Under the pieces are notes generated by a model. The model did not search any database and was not told the DNA's origin. It saw only the letters and a program-made list of their open reading frames with translations. This document shows, in pieces, positions 16,724 to 25,711 of a stretch of 64,000 nucleotides of DNA. Numbering within the stretch: position 1 is the stretch's first letter; each line of letters starts with the position of its first letter. Made by a program: the position numbers and the translations under genes. This stretch comes from Paenibacillus sp. FSL R5-0623 (GTDB lineage: Bacteria; Bacillota; Bacilli; Paenibacillales; Paenibacillaceae): contig NZ_CP150233.1 in NCBI RefSeq assembly GCF_037974265.1, positions 3,100,001-3,164,000 on the forward strand, read 5' to 3'.

Positions 16724-18192
16724 ATGAAACCAAAGAAACGCATCAGATATGGTTGGAGCGGATTTAAGAAAAAAAAGGCTGAGGACTGTGACCATCCCCA
16801 AGAGCAGCAACAAGAACACCATCACGAGCACCATCATAACCACCACAATAACCATCATCATAAGTGTTTTGACAAAGAAGCCGAATTGCTTCTTAAATTG
16901 ATTGGTGAGTTGAAGGGCGCAATTGTACAGGTTTTTGCCAATCCCACTCCGCACAATGTTTCACTTCTGATTGAGGTACTGCGTAAATTACTGGCTCTGG
17001 TTCATCATTCGGATTTGAAAAAGGGAACCAAAGCAGACCTCGAAGCGGTCTTGGAGCTCACCATTGTATCTGTAGAGGCCGTTCCATTTTCTCCGATCAG
17101 TGTGGGAACCAATTTGCAGCAATTGCTGGATGTGCTCCTATCTGTCATTTTACAGGGGAATATCGATTCGTGCGAGAAAGATAAACTGGTCATTTTGATC
17201 CGGGCGACCGAATTGGCTATCACAACAGGGCTTAGAAACATAGGGGGTCAAGGTCCGGCAGGACCTGCAGGGCCAGCGGGTCCTCAGGGCGTACCTGGTC
17301 CACAAGGCCCGGCTGGCCCAGCAGGTTCTCAGGGTGGTGTAGGTCCAGCGGGTACACCGGGAGCTGCTGGTACCCAGGGACCAGCAGGTGCTACTGGCGC
17401 AACGGGTGCGGCAGGCCCAGCAGGTGGCGCAACGGGAGCCACAGGTGCAACGGGGGGACAGGAGCTGTTGGGGCAGCGGGCGTTACAGGAGCAACAGGTG
17501 ATCCTGGCGTAGCAGGAGCCACCGGAGTCACAGGGAATACGGGTGCAGCTGGACTTGCGGGAGTCACCGGGGCAACGGGTGCAGCCGGAATTGCAGGGGT
17601 AACCGGGGCTACCGGCGCAACTGGGATTGCGGGAGTAACTGGCAGCACTGGTGTTACAGGAGCTACGGGTTCGGGCGCCATCATACCGTTTGCTTCTGGC
17701 GGACCTGCCATATTAACAACGGTTCTTGGTGGACTGGTCGGAACGACAAGTCTTATCGGTTTCGGCAGCTCGGCAACCGGAGTCAGCATTCTGGGTGGCA
17801 CCATTGATTTAACGGGAACGATTGTTGGACCACTCATTAACTTTGCGTTCTCTGTTCCACGGGATGGCGTTATAACTTCCATTGCTGCCTATTTTAGTAC
17901 CACAGCAGCCTTGGCCCTGGTTGGTTCCACGGTGACCATTACTGCGCAATTATTCAGTTCACCTACTCCTGATAATGCATTTACTGCGGTTCCGGGGGCG
18001 GTCGTTACACTGGCACCTCCACTCACCGGTATTATTGCATTGGGTAGTATCTCCAATGGCATAACAACCGGATTGGCTATACCGGTGACTGCACAGACAC
18101 GTCTTCTGCTTGTATTCTCCGCCACGGCAACTGGACTTTCTCTTGTGAATACCGTTGTTGGTTATGCAAGTGGTGGCGTGAACATTACATGA
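16724..18192 (+). CDS. BclB-like collagen-like exosporium glycoprotein, split by a -1 frameshift
   Basis: The ATG at 16724 follows AAGGAGGATC. Domains: basic head, His-rich stretch (about residues 30-47), a helical domain (about 48-175, [17 protein letters not shown] pattern), then Gly-X-Y collagen repeats from about residue 178. The first frame stops at 17512 after leaving the repeat register at 17452-17458. Reading one base back restores Gly-X-Y (GATG, GVTG units) and continues into a C-terminal BclB-type domain ([43 protein letters not shown]) ending at 18192. BclB proteins coat the exosporium of spores. Joined product about 489 residues. Either a programmed or phase-variable frameshift, a mutation, or a sequencing error. 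Confidence 0.8.
17452..17458 (+). other. G-GGG-GGA slippery heptamer in the collagen gene
   Basis: The heptamer is in the X-XXY-YYZ phase relative to the upstream reading frame (ACG GGG GGA). A -1 slip gives Gly-Gly-Thr and then Gly-Ala-Val, exactly in the Gly-X-Y register. Downstream, GCTG (17464-17467) can pair with CAGC (17474-17477), and CTGTTG (17465-17470) with CAACAG (17492-17497). Confidence 0.65.
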
Positions 18193-18212
18193 TGAGATAT
18201 AAATTTTGATAT

Positions 18213-18245
18213 GAACGACATGGGAGTTCTCATGTCGTTCTTTTT
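18213..18245 (+). terminator. Terminator of the collagen-like gene
   Basis: GAACGACATG (18213-18222) pairs perfectly with CATGTCGTTC (18231-18240), followed by TTTTT. Its position right after the shifted-frame stop supports 18192 as the true gene end. Confidence 0.9.
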
Positions 18246-18411
18246 CTTGATTTGAAATTTTGAGCATAAAGTCTTGGTTATATAGAACTTTGAAAAGCTA
18301 TTATTCATCAAAAACATGCAGAAATACGAAAAATAAGATGAAATACGTAAGCGACATGAGACATATAAAAGCATTAAATAGACTTATTTTCTATATTTTT
18401 CAATAAAGTGC

Positions 18412-18440
18412 TTGTATATATCGAATAATGATTTTATACT
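18412..18440 (+). promoter_or_regulatory. Sigma-A type promoter for the subtilase
   Basis: TTGTAT (-35, 18412-18417) and TATACT (-10, 18435-18440) with a 17-base spacer. It implies a leader of about 435 bases before the subtilase start. Confidence 0.55.
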
Positions 18441-18766
18441 ATACCAATAAAATCCAATTAAATTCCTAATCGACTATTATTATATGTAATTAAAATATTT
18501 GACTATTCACTCGAATCACGATCGAAAGTCATATCCACCACTCCTTAGCAAGCGTTCTGCTAACGCTCCAGATTACCCTTCCACATGAATGCTTATAGAC
18601 ATTCACTCTCATTGCATTATTCAAATACCCAAACTATTCTCTCACATGGTTTAATCCGATTCATTCAATCTCCTAAACTTCCAAGTAAAAAAACATAGAC
18701 TGATCTGTTATCTCTTCTGACTCATATTGATTCCTAACCAGACCTGTAAAGGAGGTGAGGCTTTAT

Positions 18767-18850
18767 GTGAAATCCAGGGTATCTATTTCGTCCGCAATAA
18801 AGGTATTTTACCGTTTTATTCTGCAGAGAAGGGCATATGTACCAGACTAA
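18767..18850 (+). CDS. Possible 27-residue leader peptide upstream of the subtilase
   Basis: AAAGGAGGTG at 18748-18757 is one of the strongest ribosome sites in the window. Nine bases after GGAGG comes ATG-TGA (18765-18770), a start followed at once by a stop; overlapping it by one base, GTG at 18767 opens a 27-codon frame (basic and aromatic; RFILQRRAYVPD at the end) closing 32 bases before the subtilase start. It may be a translated leader that influences subtilase expression, or a decayed signal. No homolog recognised. Confidence 0.35.
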   Translation: MKSRVSISSAIKVFYRFILQRRAYVPD

Positions 18851-18882
18851 ATTAAAAAACCGGGTAAAAGGAGTGGAAAAGT

Positions 18883-21800
18883 TTGATAAAGATTAATCGG
18901 TTACGCAAGCCCATCTCCATGGGGCTCTCGCTTCTCCTTGCATTTTCGATCATTCATCCGGTTTCAGCTGAAAACTCCACATCATCCAAATTGGATATGA
19001 AATCTGGACTTGCCAAAGTTACGGAGTCCAAAGTAAACGCCAAGTTGACCAAAGAATTTGATGGTAGTGAATATGTTACCTATCTGGTGAAAATGAAGGA
19101 ACAGGTGGATACAGCAGCAGTCTCCAAACAGGCCCTGGAAAAAGCGACCATCGCCAAACAAACGGCCTCAGCAACAAAGCTGTCCGTCCGGAATTCGGTC
19201 GTCAGTTCTCTGCGGGAAACGGCCTCACGTACACAATATCCATTGGAAACTTATCTGGAAAAGGAAGTTGACCTGGGCAAGGTCAAAGAATATAAAAGCT
19301 ATTTTATTGTCAATTCACTGGCAGTAACGAGTACCAAAGAAGTCATGGAACAGATTGCGCTGCTGCCTGAGGTGGAGAAGATTCTACCGAATGAGACACG
19401 ATACTTACAGAAAGCCGAAGTGAGTAAAGAACCGGCGAATGCGGTATCAGGCAAAGATGCTGTCCAAACGCCAGCTAAAAACTCTTCAGTCGGAGTCAAA
19501 GACAAAGAGCCTGCTGCAAAAGACAAGCTTGCAACAGAAAACGTGGAATGGAACCTGGATTACATCAATGCGCCAGCCGTGTGGGATCGGGGCATCGATG
19601 GAACAGGGATTGTTGTTGCCAATCTGGACAGTGGTGTAGATTATACCCATCCGGCGCTTCGCAGCAAATGGCGGGGACTGGATGCTTCAGGCAATATCGT
19701 TGATCCCGAACTGAGCTGGTATGATCCGCACAGTAATGCTTCCCTCCCTGCGGACGGAGACGGGCATGGTACGCACACGATGGGTACGATGGTTGGCTCT
19801 GAAGCAGATGGCACCAACCAGATCGGGGTTGCTCCCGGTGCGAAGTGGATTGGTGTGCGGATATTCAATCCGGAGACAACAGATGCCATTATTCTGGATG
19901 GCGGACAGTGGTTGATCGCTCCGGTCGATGCGGAAGGCAATCTGCATCCTGAACTTGCACCGGATGTCGTCAACAACTCATGGGGCGGCGGCCCGGGACT
20001 TGATGAATGGTTCCGACCTATGGTTCAAGCCTGGCGTGATGCGCAGATTTTTCCCGAATTCTCTGCGGGAAATGTAACACTGACGAATCCGGGTGGTCCC
20101 GGCTCCGTTGCGAACCCGGCCAATTATCCCGAAAGCTTCGCAACGGGAGCCACAGATATCAATGGTAATCTGGGTTCCTTCTCCCTGCTGGGCCCATCCC
20201 CGTATGATGAGATCAAACCGGAAGTATCTGCCCCTGGTGTGAATATCCGTTCAGCAGTTCCGGGCGGAGTATATGAGGGAGGCTGGAACGGAACATCCAT
20301 GGCAGGCCCGCATACAACTGCACTTGCTGCGCTGCTGCTTCAGGCCAATCATTCCCTTACGGTGGATCAGCTGGAGCAGATCATCACAGATACAGCTACG
20401 CCGAGAACCGATAGTCAGTATCCGACCTCTCCTAATAACGGCTACGGTCACGGCATTATTAATGCCCTTGATGCTGTGGGTTCTGTACTCGAAGGAATCG
20501 GCACAGTATCCGGCAGAGTGGTTACCGCCGGAGATGATCTGGAAGAGCCGGTACTGGCACATACCCCTGTCAATTCAGCCTTTACAGGCATCGATATACC
20601 ATTAACCGCTCATGTGACAGATAACGTCGCGGTAGTCTCTGTCGAGGCTTTTGCCAAAACGACAGGCACCAACCAGTACGTTTATCTGCCGATGAACCGG
20701 ATTGCTGGGGATAACAAAGATGGGACGTATACAGCGACAATCCCTGCTTTTCTTATTGAACCGCAAGGTGTGGAGTATTATATCCGCGTAAATGATTACG
20801 GCAACAACGGATTCGAAAGTCAGGTATATAAAGTGGCTGTATCCAATGGTGTTCAGCCAGGGTACCTTCAGGATTTTGAAGAAGATCAGCTGGGCTTCAC
20901 GACTGGCGGAACCGGAAGTACTTGGGTATGGGGAGCACCAACCAGTGGTCCTGGAAGTGCATACTCCGGTGACAAGGTGATTGCAACCAATCTGCAAGGA
21001 ACTTATGTGGCGAATAGCAATGCATATCTGCTTGCGCCGCCAATTGATCTCACCGAGAGTCCGGAAGGGGCATTGTTATCCTTCAAGCACTGGTATGATC
21101 TGGAGAACAACATCGACTTCGGCAAGGTATACATTGCTTCCGAGGATAGCGATTATGTGTTCGAAGAGCTGTTAACCTTCACGGGTACAGGTGGCAATTG
21201 GAAGACACAATATGTGGATCTTCGCGAATACGCGGGACAGCAGGTGTTCATCAAGTTCAATCTGACGAGCGATAATTCATTGCAAAAAGCTGGCTGGTAC
21301 ATTGATGATTTCGCTGTAGAAGAGCTGGATGAGATTGCTCCGGGCGCACCTGCCGGATTGTCTGCGACGGCCGATATTCTTGGTAATGTAGCCTTGAGCT
21401 GGACTGGTCCGAGCGATGAGGATCTCGAATCTTATATCGTATATCGCTCCACAAACACAGGTACAGGTTATGAATCCATTGGAACTGCAACAGGAACAAC
21501 GTTTACAGATACGGCTACGGTGACAGATTCGACGTATTATTATACCGTTGCCGCACTTGATTATAGTGGCAATGAAAGTGATAAGTCGAATGAGGTCTCC
21601 ATTACAGTAGAGGTGCCACAGGATATCTACATCGATCATTTCGATGGCAGTGATGATAATGGTTGGACTCATTCGGGAACCAAAGATGAGTGGGAACGAG
21701 GCATTCCGGTAACGGGACCTGCCAGCGCGGTTTCTCCTCCGAATGTCTGGGCGACTGATCTGGACAATACGTACGAGAATGGCTCCAACTATTCGCTCGT

Positions 21801-24129
21801 ATCTCCGGTCATTGATTTGACAGATGTATCCGAAGGAACACTTACGTTTAATCATTGGTACGAGATTGAGAGTGGATACGACTACGGATATGTGGAAGTC
21901 ACCAAGGATGGTGGGACCACATGGTCAGAACTGGGCAAATTCTCACATAGTACAAACGGGAAACAATGGACACCCGTATTTTATGATCTGGATGCACTTA
22001 CCGGGAATGAAGTACAATTCCGGTTCCGTCTGACCTCAGACAACAGTGTTGTGAAGACAGGCTGGTTCATTGATGATTTCCGTGTACTGGGTGTTGCTGC
22101 GGAGACGGTAACGGAGGACAATGCGGTTGTGCTTAACAGTGACAAACCAAAACCGTCCTATGATAATCCATGGTACAAAATTTCGCGGACTGACAAAGCG
22201 GAATTTAACAAAACGAAACAGCAACAACCGGAAATTGAAAAACCAGGATCAGGTTCGGTTAATCCACAAAGCCTGCCTGCAAGTGCAACGGTTACCGTCC
22301 TGGAAACCGGACGTTCGGTGAAGACGGATTCAGCTACAGGCAAGTATAACTTCACACACGTAGCAGGTGATTACACGTTAAAAGCTGAGGCATATGGATA
22401 TTATCCTCGAACTCAGCAGGTAACGATCACCGATGGCGGTGGAGCCAAAGCCAACTTTAATCTGGAGGAAATCCCGCATGGGCAGATTGAAGGTGTAGTA
22501 ACCGATGAGCGGACAGGCCAACCATTGGCTGATGCATCCGTCCTCGTGGTGGAGGATGCCAATGTAGGTGAAGTTCGCACGGGTTCAGATGGCAGCTTCG
22601 ATATTCAGGTATTGGAAGGAAGTTATACCCTGTCCATCCGGGCTGCGGATTATTACAGTAAAACCGTCACTGTGACTGTCCCTGGCAATGGTACGGCTGA
22701 GGCAAATGTTGCCTTGAAACCATTCATCGGTTTCCCAGGGGAAATTGCTTATGATGATGGAACAGCAGAGAATGCACGAGCTTTTAACGCTGCGGATAAC
22801 GCTTGGGCAGTTCGAATGACACCAGAGCTGGAGACCGCTCAACTGACAGGTGCATCGTTCCGATTCTGGAACACAGAGTGGCCTGTGCCTGGAGGTACAA
22901 CGTTCCAATATGCCGTCTATGATGCATCAGGTGCCGGTGGAGCTCCGGGACGACAGCTGGCGGGACCATTCGATGGTACTGCACTTCGTAACGATCAATG
23001 GACAACCGTTGAATTCCCGGAACCAGTGATTGTAACGGGTGACTTCTATATCGTGTATGTACAAAGCGTAGCCGGAACAAGTGCTCCGGGACTCGCTACC
23101 GATGAGAATGGTACGAATGCTGGTCGAAGCTGGCAGCGTGTAAGCGGAGCATGGAGTACTTCACCGGTAGAAGAAGGCAATTACATGATTCGTGCAGTCG
23201 TGAGATATCCGGTAAATGCACCTGTGCTCACAGTACCTGCAAGCACGTATACGAATCAATCGACCTTCACTGTGTCGGGAACGTCTCCGGCATCTGGAGC
23301 TCAGATCAAGATCTACAACGGCAAGGATCTGGCTGGCACCACAACGGTGGCAAATGGGAAGTTCTCATACGGTGTGAAGCTCCGTTCTGGCATTAATGCG
23401 ATTACTGCGGAGGCAGTGGTAGACGGTAAAACAACGGACCGTTCACTCCCCGTAGTCATTATTCTGGATCAGACCAAACCACAGTTGACAATTGTTACGC
23501 CAGCTCAAGGGGATCGCATCAATGCAGAAGTTGTTCACGTAACGGGTAATGTCGTGGAACAATTCCTCGATAAGGTAACCGTTAACGGACAAACCGTACA
23601 AGTGGGTAAAGACAGAAGTTTCAGTCACCGCGTATTGGTCAATGAAGGCGAGAACACAATTACCATTACAGCAACCGATATCGCTGGTAACAAAACAACC
23701 GTAACCCGCACCGTCTATGTGGAAACGGCGTTGCCAGAACTTACGAATATTACTCCGGCTGAGGATGTTCGAATCACATCAGGGGAGAGTGTTACCGTTT
23801 CATTTGACAGTAAACCTGGTCTGCAAGCATCTTTCCGTATTCAGTTACCTTTGAATCTGAATGCCCAAGGGGCAGGGGAGATTCCATTGGTGGAGACTGA
23901 ACCGGGTCGTTACACGGGTACGTACACAACACCTTCATCCCTTGTTCTGGATGGTGGAGTCATTGTGATTCGAGCTCAGGATGCAGCAGGCAACAAAGTA
24001 GAGGCTGAAGCAGCTGGACGATTGTTCGTCAGCGCAGCACAAGAACAATCAGTTCCAGAACCAGATTCCAGCCCTGAAGAGACTGAAACGGAAGTGGATC
24101 CACCGTCCGCTGAGGGTCTGCAACCTTAA
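18883..24129 (+). CDS. Giant secreted subtilase, bacillopeptidase F-like (S8)
   Basis: 1748 residues. Signal peptide (about 1-29, ending HPVSA), inhibitor I9-like propeptide (about 50-170), then S8 domain with Asp in NLDSGVDYTHP (about 248), His in GDGHGTHTMG (about 294), oxyanion Asn in FSAGN (about 395) and Ser in GTSMAGPH (about 470), resembling Bacillus Bpr. Downstream: a jelly-roll domain like that of immune inhibitor A (about 660-815), FN3 (about 820-905), a second jelly-roll (about 914-1070), two carboxypeptidase-regulatory-like repeats (about 1130-1275), a further beta domain, and Ig-like repeats (about 1445-1710). Acidic tail, no LPXTG or SLH anchor seen, so secreted or wall-trapped. 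Start TTG at 18883 after AAAAGGAGTGG. Confidence 0.93.
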   Translation: MIKINRLRKPISMGLSLLLAFSIIHPVSAENSTSSKLDMKSGLAKVTESKVNAKLTKEFDGSEYVTYLVKMKEQVDTAAVSKQALEKATIAKQTASATKLSVRNSVVSSLRETASRTQYPLETYLEKEVDLGKVKEYKSYFIVNSLAVTSTKEVMEQIALLPEVEKILPNETRYLQKAEVSKEPANAVSGKDAVQTPAKNSSVGVKDKEPAAKDKLATENVEWNLDYINAPAVWDRGIDGTGIVVANLDSGVDYTHPALRSKWRGLDASGNIVDPELSWYDPHSNASLPADGDGHGTHTMGTMVGSEADGTNQIGVAPGAKWIGVRIFNPETTDAIILDGGQWLIAPVDAEGNLHPELAPDVVNNSWGGGPGLDEWFRPMVQAWRDAQIFPEFSAGNVTLTNPGGPGSVANPANYPESFATGATDINGNLGSFSLLGPSPYDEIKPEVSAPGVNIRSAVPGGVYEGGWNGTSMAGPHTTALAALLLQANHSLTVDQLEQIITDTATPRTDSQYPTSPNNGYGHGIINALDAVGSVLEGIGTVSGRVVTAGDDLEEPVLAHTPVNSAFTGIDIPLTAHVTDNVAVVSVEAFAKTTGTNQYVYLPMNRIAGDNKDGTYTATIPAFLIEPQGVEYYIRVNDYGNNGFESQVYKVAVSNGVQPGYLQDFEEDQLGFTTGGTGSTWVWGAPTSGPGSAYSGDKVIATNLQGTYVANSNAYLLAPPIDLTESPEGALLSFKHWYDLENNIDFGKVYIASEDSDYVFEELLTFTGTGGNWKTQYVDLREYAGQQVFIKFNLTSDNSLQKAGWYIDDFAVEELDEIAPGAPAGLSATADILGNVALSWTGPSDEDLESYIVYRSTNTGTGYESIGTATGTTFTDTATVTDSTYYYTVAALDYSGNESDKSNEVSITVEVPQDIYIDHFDGSDDNGWTHSGTKDEWERGIPVTGPASAVSPPNVWATDLDNTYENGSNYSLVSPVIDLTDVSEGTLTFNHWYEIESGYDYGYVEVTKDGGTTWSELGKFSHSTNGKQWTPVFYDLDALTGNEVQFRFRLTSDNSVVKTGWFIDDFRVLGVAAETVTEDNAVVLNSDKPKPSYDNPWYKISRTDKAEFNKTKQQQPEIEKPGSGSVNPQSLPASATVTVLETGRSVKTDSATGKYNFTHVAGDYTLKAEAYGYYPRTQQVTITDGGGAKANFNLEEIPHGQIEGVVTDERTGQPLADASVLVVEDANVGEVRTGSDGSFDIQVLEGSYTLSIRAADYYSKTVTVTVPGNGTAEANVALKPFIGFPGEIAYDDGTAENARAFNAADNAWAVRMTPELETAQLTGASFRFWNTEWPVPGGTTFQYAVYDASGAGGAPGRQLAGPFDGTALRNDQWTTVEFPEPVIVTGDFYIVYVQSVAGTSAPGLATDENGTNAGRSWQRVSGAWSTSPVEEGNYMIRAVVRYPVNAPVLTVPASTYTNQSTFTVSGTSPASGAQIKIYNGKDLAGTTTVANGKFSYGVKLRSGINAITAEAVVDGKTTDRSLPVVIILDQTKPQLTIVTPAQGDRINAEVVHVTGNVVEQFLDKVTVNGQTVQVGKDRSFSHRVLVNEGENTITITATDIAGNKTTVTRTVYVETALPELTNITPAEDVRITSGESVTVSFDSKPGLQASFRIQLPLNLNAQGAGEIPLVETEPGRYTGTYTTPSSLVLDGGVIVIRAQDAAGNKVEAEAAGRLFVSAAQEQSVPEPDSSPEETETEVDPPSAEGLQP

Positions 24130-24179
24130 TTTTGCAAAGTATGATATGGATGATTAATACGTTTTGACCATCTAAGCAA

Positions 24180-24220
24180 GAAGCCGATAAGCCAAGGTAT
24201 CAGGGCTTGTCGGCTTTTTG
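24180..24220 (+). terminator. Terminator of the subtilase gene
   Basis: AAGCCGA and AAGCC pair with GGCTT and TCGGCTT, followed by a T run. Confidence 0.8.
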
Positions 24221-24249
24221 TTATATCTCGATTCACATTGTCTCCTTTC

Positions 24250-24279
24250 TTCACATTAATGATATAACATGATATATTA
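24250..24279 (+). promoter_or_regulatory. Promoter and operator-like site of the GntR/LacI regulator
   Basis: TTCACA (24250-24255) and TATATT (24273-24278) are 17 bases apart. The spacer and -10 are covered by ATAACATGATATATTA (24264-24279), which recurs in related form before the mannosidase operon (25613 and 25646), suggesting autorepression. Confidence 0.5.
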
Positions 24280-24324
24280 GGATGTAGAACATGAGAAGTA
24301 TGGGTATTTATGGAGGTGCTTGTA

Positions 24325-25488
24325 TTGGGGAAAGATTCGGCATCCAAGCCGATGTATGAACAGATCTTTGAATCCTTGCGCGAACGGATACAGCTTCATC
24401 AATATCAAGTGGGTGAGCGTGTTCCTTCAGAGAAGGAATTATGTGATGAATTCGGAGTGAGCCGGATTACAACTAAAAAAGCGCTCGAGATGCTGGCGAG
24501 TGAACAATTAATTGTTCGTCAGCCGGGACGGGGTTCTTTTGTAGCCGACACAGCAGATGTGTTACAGGAAAGATCTAACAGACCTGCTCCGCGTGCTGCG
24601 ATCAAAGATCCAGAGAAGAAGCTACTCATTGGTCTGGTCATTACTAATTTCAGTGATATGTATGGTACAGAACTGTTATATGGGATGGAAGAAGCTTCGC
24701 GAGAGCATGATTGTTTTCTCGTACTTAGACGCTCCTTCGGGATTCCTGAGCAGGAGGAACAAAGCATTCAGGAACTGCTGGAACTGGGGGTGGACGGATT
24801 GATTATTTTCCCGGCACAGGGTGAATATTTCAGCGATGAGATTCTTAAACTGGTCGTTAACAAATTCCCATTTGTCCTGATTGACCGGTACCTGAAAGGC
24901 ATTCCGGCTTCATCTGTCAGTACGGATAATGTAGGCGCGGCGCGAGAAGGGATGAATTATCTGTTCGATCTCGGTCACCGACATATTGCTTTTCTGACAC
25001 AGCCTCCGGCGAACACCACACCGATCGAAGAACGAATTGAAGGCATCATTGAGGCTCATAACGATCAAGGTGTGCTGGTGAACAGAGAACTGTGGTTAGA
25101 ATCTTTTCTTTCGACACTTCCAAGTGTGTTTGATCCTCAAGTTGAGGTTCGCGATGTGGAGACGTTGGTGGAACATTTACAGAAATACCCCCAGATTACT
25201 GCACTTTTTGCTGCGGAGTATCATATTGCTTTACTTGCAGAACAGGCAGCCGATCAGCTTGGCCTGAAGATTCCGGAGGATTTGTCCATCATTTGCTTTG
25301 ACAGTCCAAACGCTGCCGAAGGAAGCCGTGTAACCCATATGAGACAAAGCCAGTTTGATATGGGAAAACAGGCATTTGAGATGGTGCTTCAAAGTATGCA
25401 GAAGAACGAAATGGCAGTGAACAGGGTTATTTTGCCTGCCCGATTGGTGAAGGGTAAGTCAACGAGTATGGTGAAACAACAGGGTTAA
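24325..25488 (+). CDS. GntR/LacI chimeric regulator (AraR-like architecture)
   Basis: About 387 residues. An N-terminal GntR winged helix (KPMYEQIFESLRERI, VPSEKELCDEFGVSRIT) joined to a LacI-type sugar-binding domain (LLIGLVITNFSDMYGTELL, LFDLGHRHIAFL, LSIICFDSPN), the layout of Bacillus AraR. The TTG at 24325 is chosen because the GGAGG within 24312-24316 lies 8 bases upstream; the in-frame ATG at 24310 is part of that ribosome site. It sits 220 bases upstream of the alpha-mannoside operon and shares a sequence motif with its promoter, so it likely represses that operon until a mannoside ligand binds. Confidence 0.88.
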   Translation: MGKDSASKPMYEQIFESLRERIQLHQYQVGERVPSEKELCDEFGVSRITTKKALEMLASEQLIVRQPGRGSFVADTADVLQERSNRPAPRAAIKDPEKKLLIGLVITNFSDMYGTELLYGMEEASREHDCFLVLRRSFGIPEQEEQSIQELLELGVDGLIIFPAQGEYFSDEILKLVVNKFPFVLIDRYLKGIPASSVSTDNVGAAREGMNYLFDLGHRHIAFLTQPPANTTPIEERIEGIIEAHNDQGVLVNRELWLESFLSTLPSVFDPQVEVRDVETLVEHLQKYPQITALFAAEYHIALLAEQAADQLGLKIPEDLSIICFDSPNAAEGSRVTHMRQSQFDMGKQAFEMVLQSMQKNEMAVNRVILPARLVKGKSTSMVKQQG

Positions 25489-25612
25489 TTATAGCAACTT
25501 AATATTCATTGTGTTCAATCAGGGGCTTCGTGTAAACGAGGTCTCTTTTTGGTGCGGATAAAATGGGGAGAAGAGCTTTGAATGGTATATTATTTAGTGC
25601 CGTTAAATTAAA

Positions 25613-25686
25613 ATAACATGCTAATATACAAATAAATATATTGACATAACATTATATTCGTTTTAGGATGATGAAAGCGGTTAACA
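25613..25686 (+). promoter_or_regulatory. Promoter region of the mannosidase operon with operator-like repeats
   Basis: TTGACA (25641-25646) and TAGGAT (25664-25669) with a 17-base spacer. ATAACATGCTAATATA (25613-25628) lies upstream and ATAACATTATATT (25646-25658) covers the spacer; both resemble the site before the GntR/LacI gene. TGAAAGCGGTTAACA (25672-25686) is cre-like but imperfect. Confidence 0.55.
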
Positions 25687-25711
25687 AACTGGATTACATA
25701 AGGAGGACAAC

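Larger units (their letters stand above)
18193..18882. other. 690-bp gene-poor stretch: terminator, promoter and long leader
   Basis: Holds the collagen gene terminator (18213-18245), an AT-rich stretch with a good vegetative promoter (18412-18440), then about 440 bases of pyrimidine-rich leader with a small open frame (18767-18850) before the subtilase. No riboswitch class recognised. Confidence 0.7.

Noticed and set aside
17391..17882. Long Pro/Val/Ala-rich minus-strand open frame
   Set aside because: Mirror image of the collagen Gly-X-Y repeats on the other strand; no ribosome site.
18193..18882. Riboswitch or T-box in the subtilase leader
   Set aside because: No T-box sequence, known aptamer core or terminator/antiterminator pair could be found by eye.
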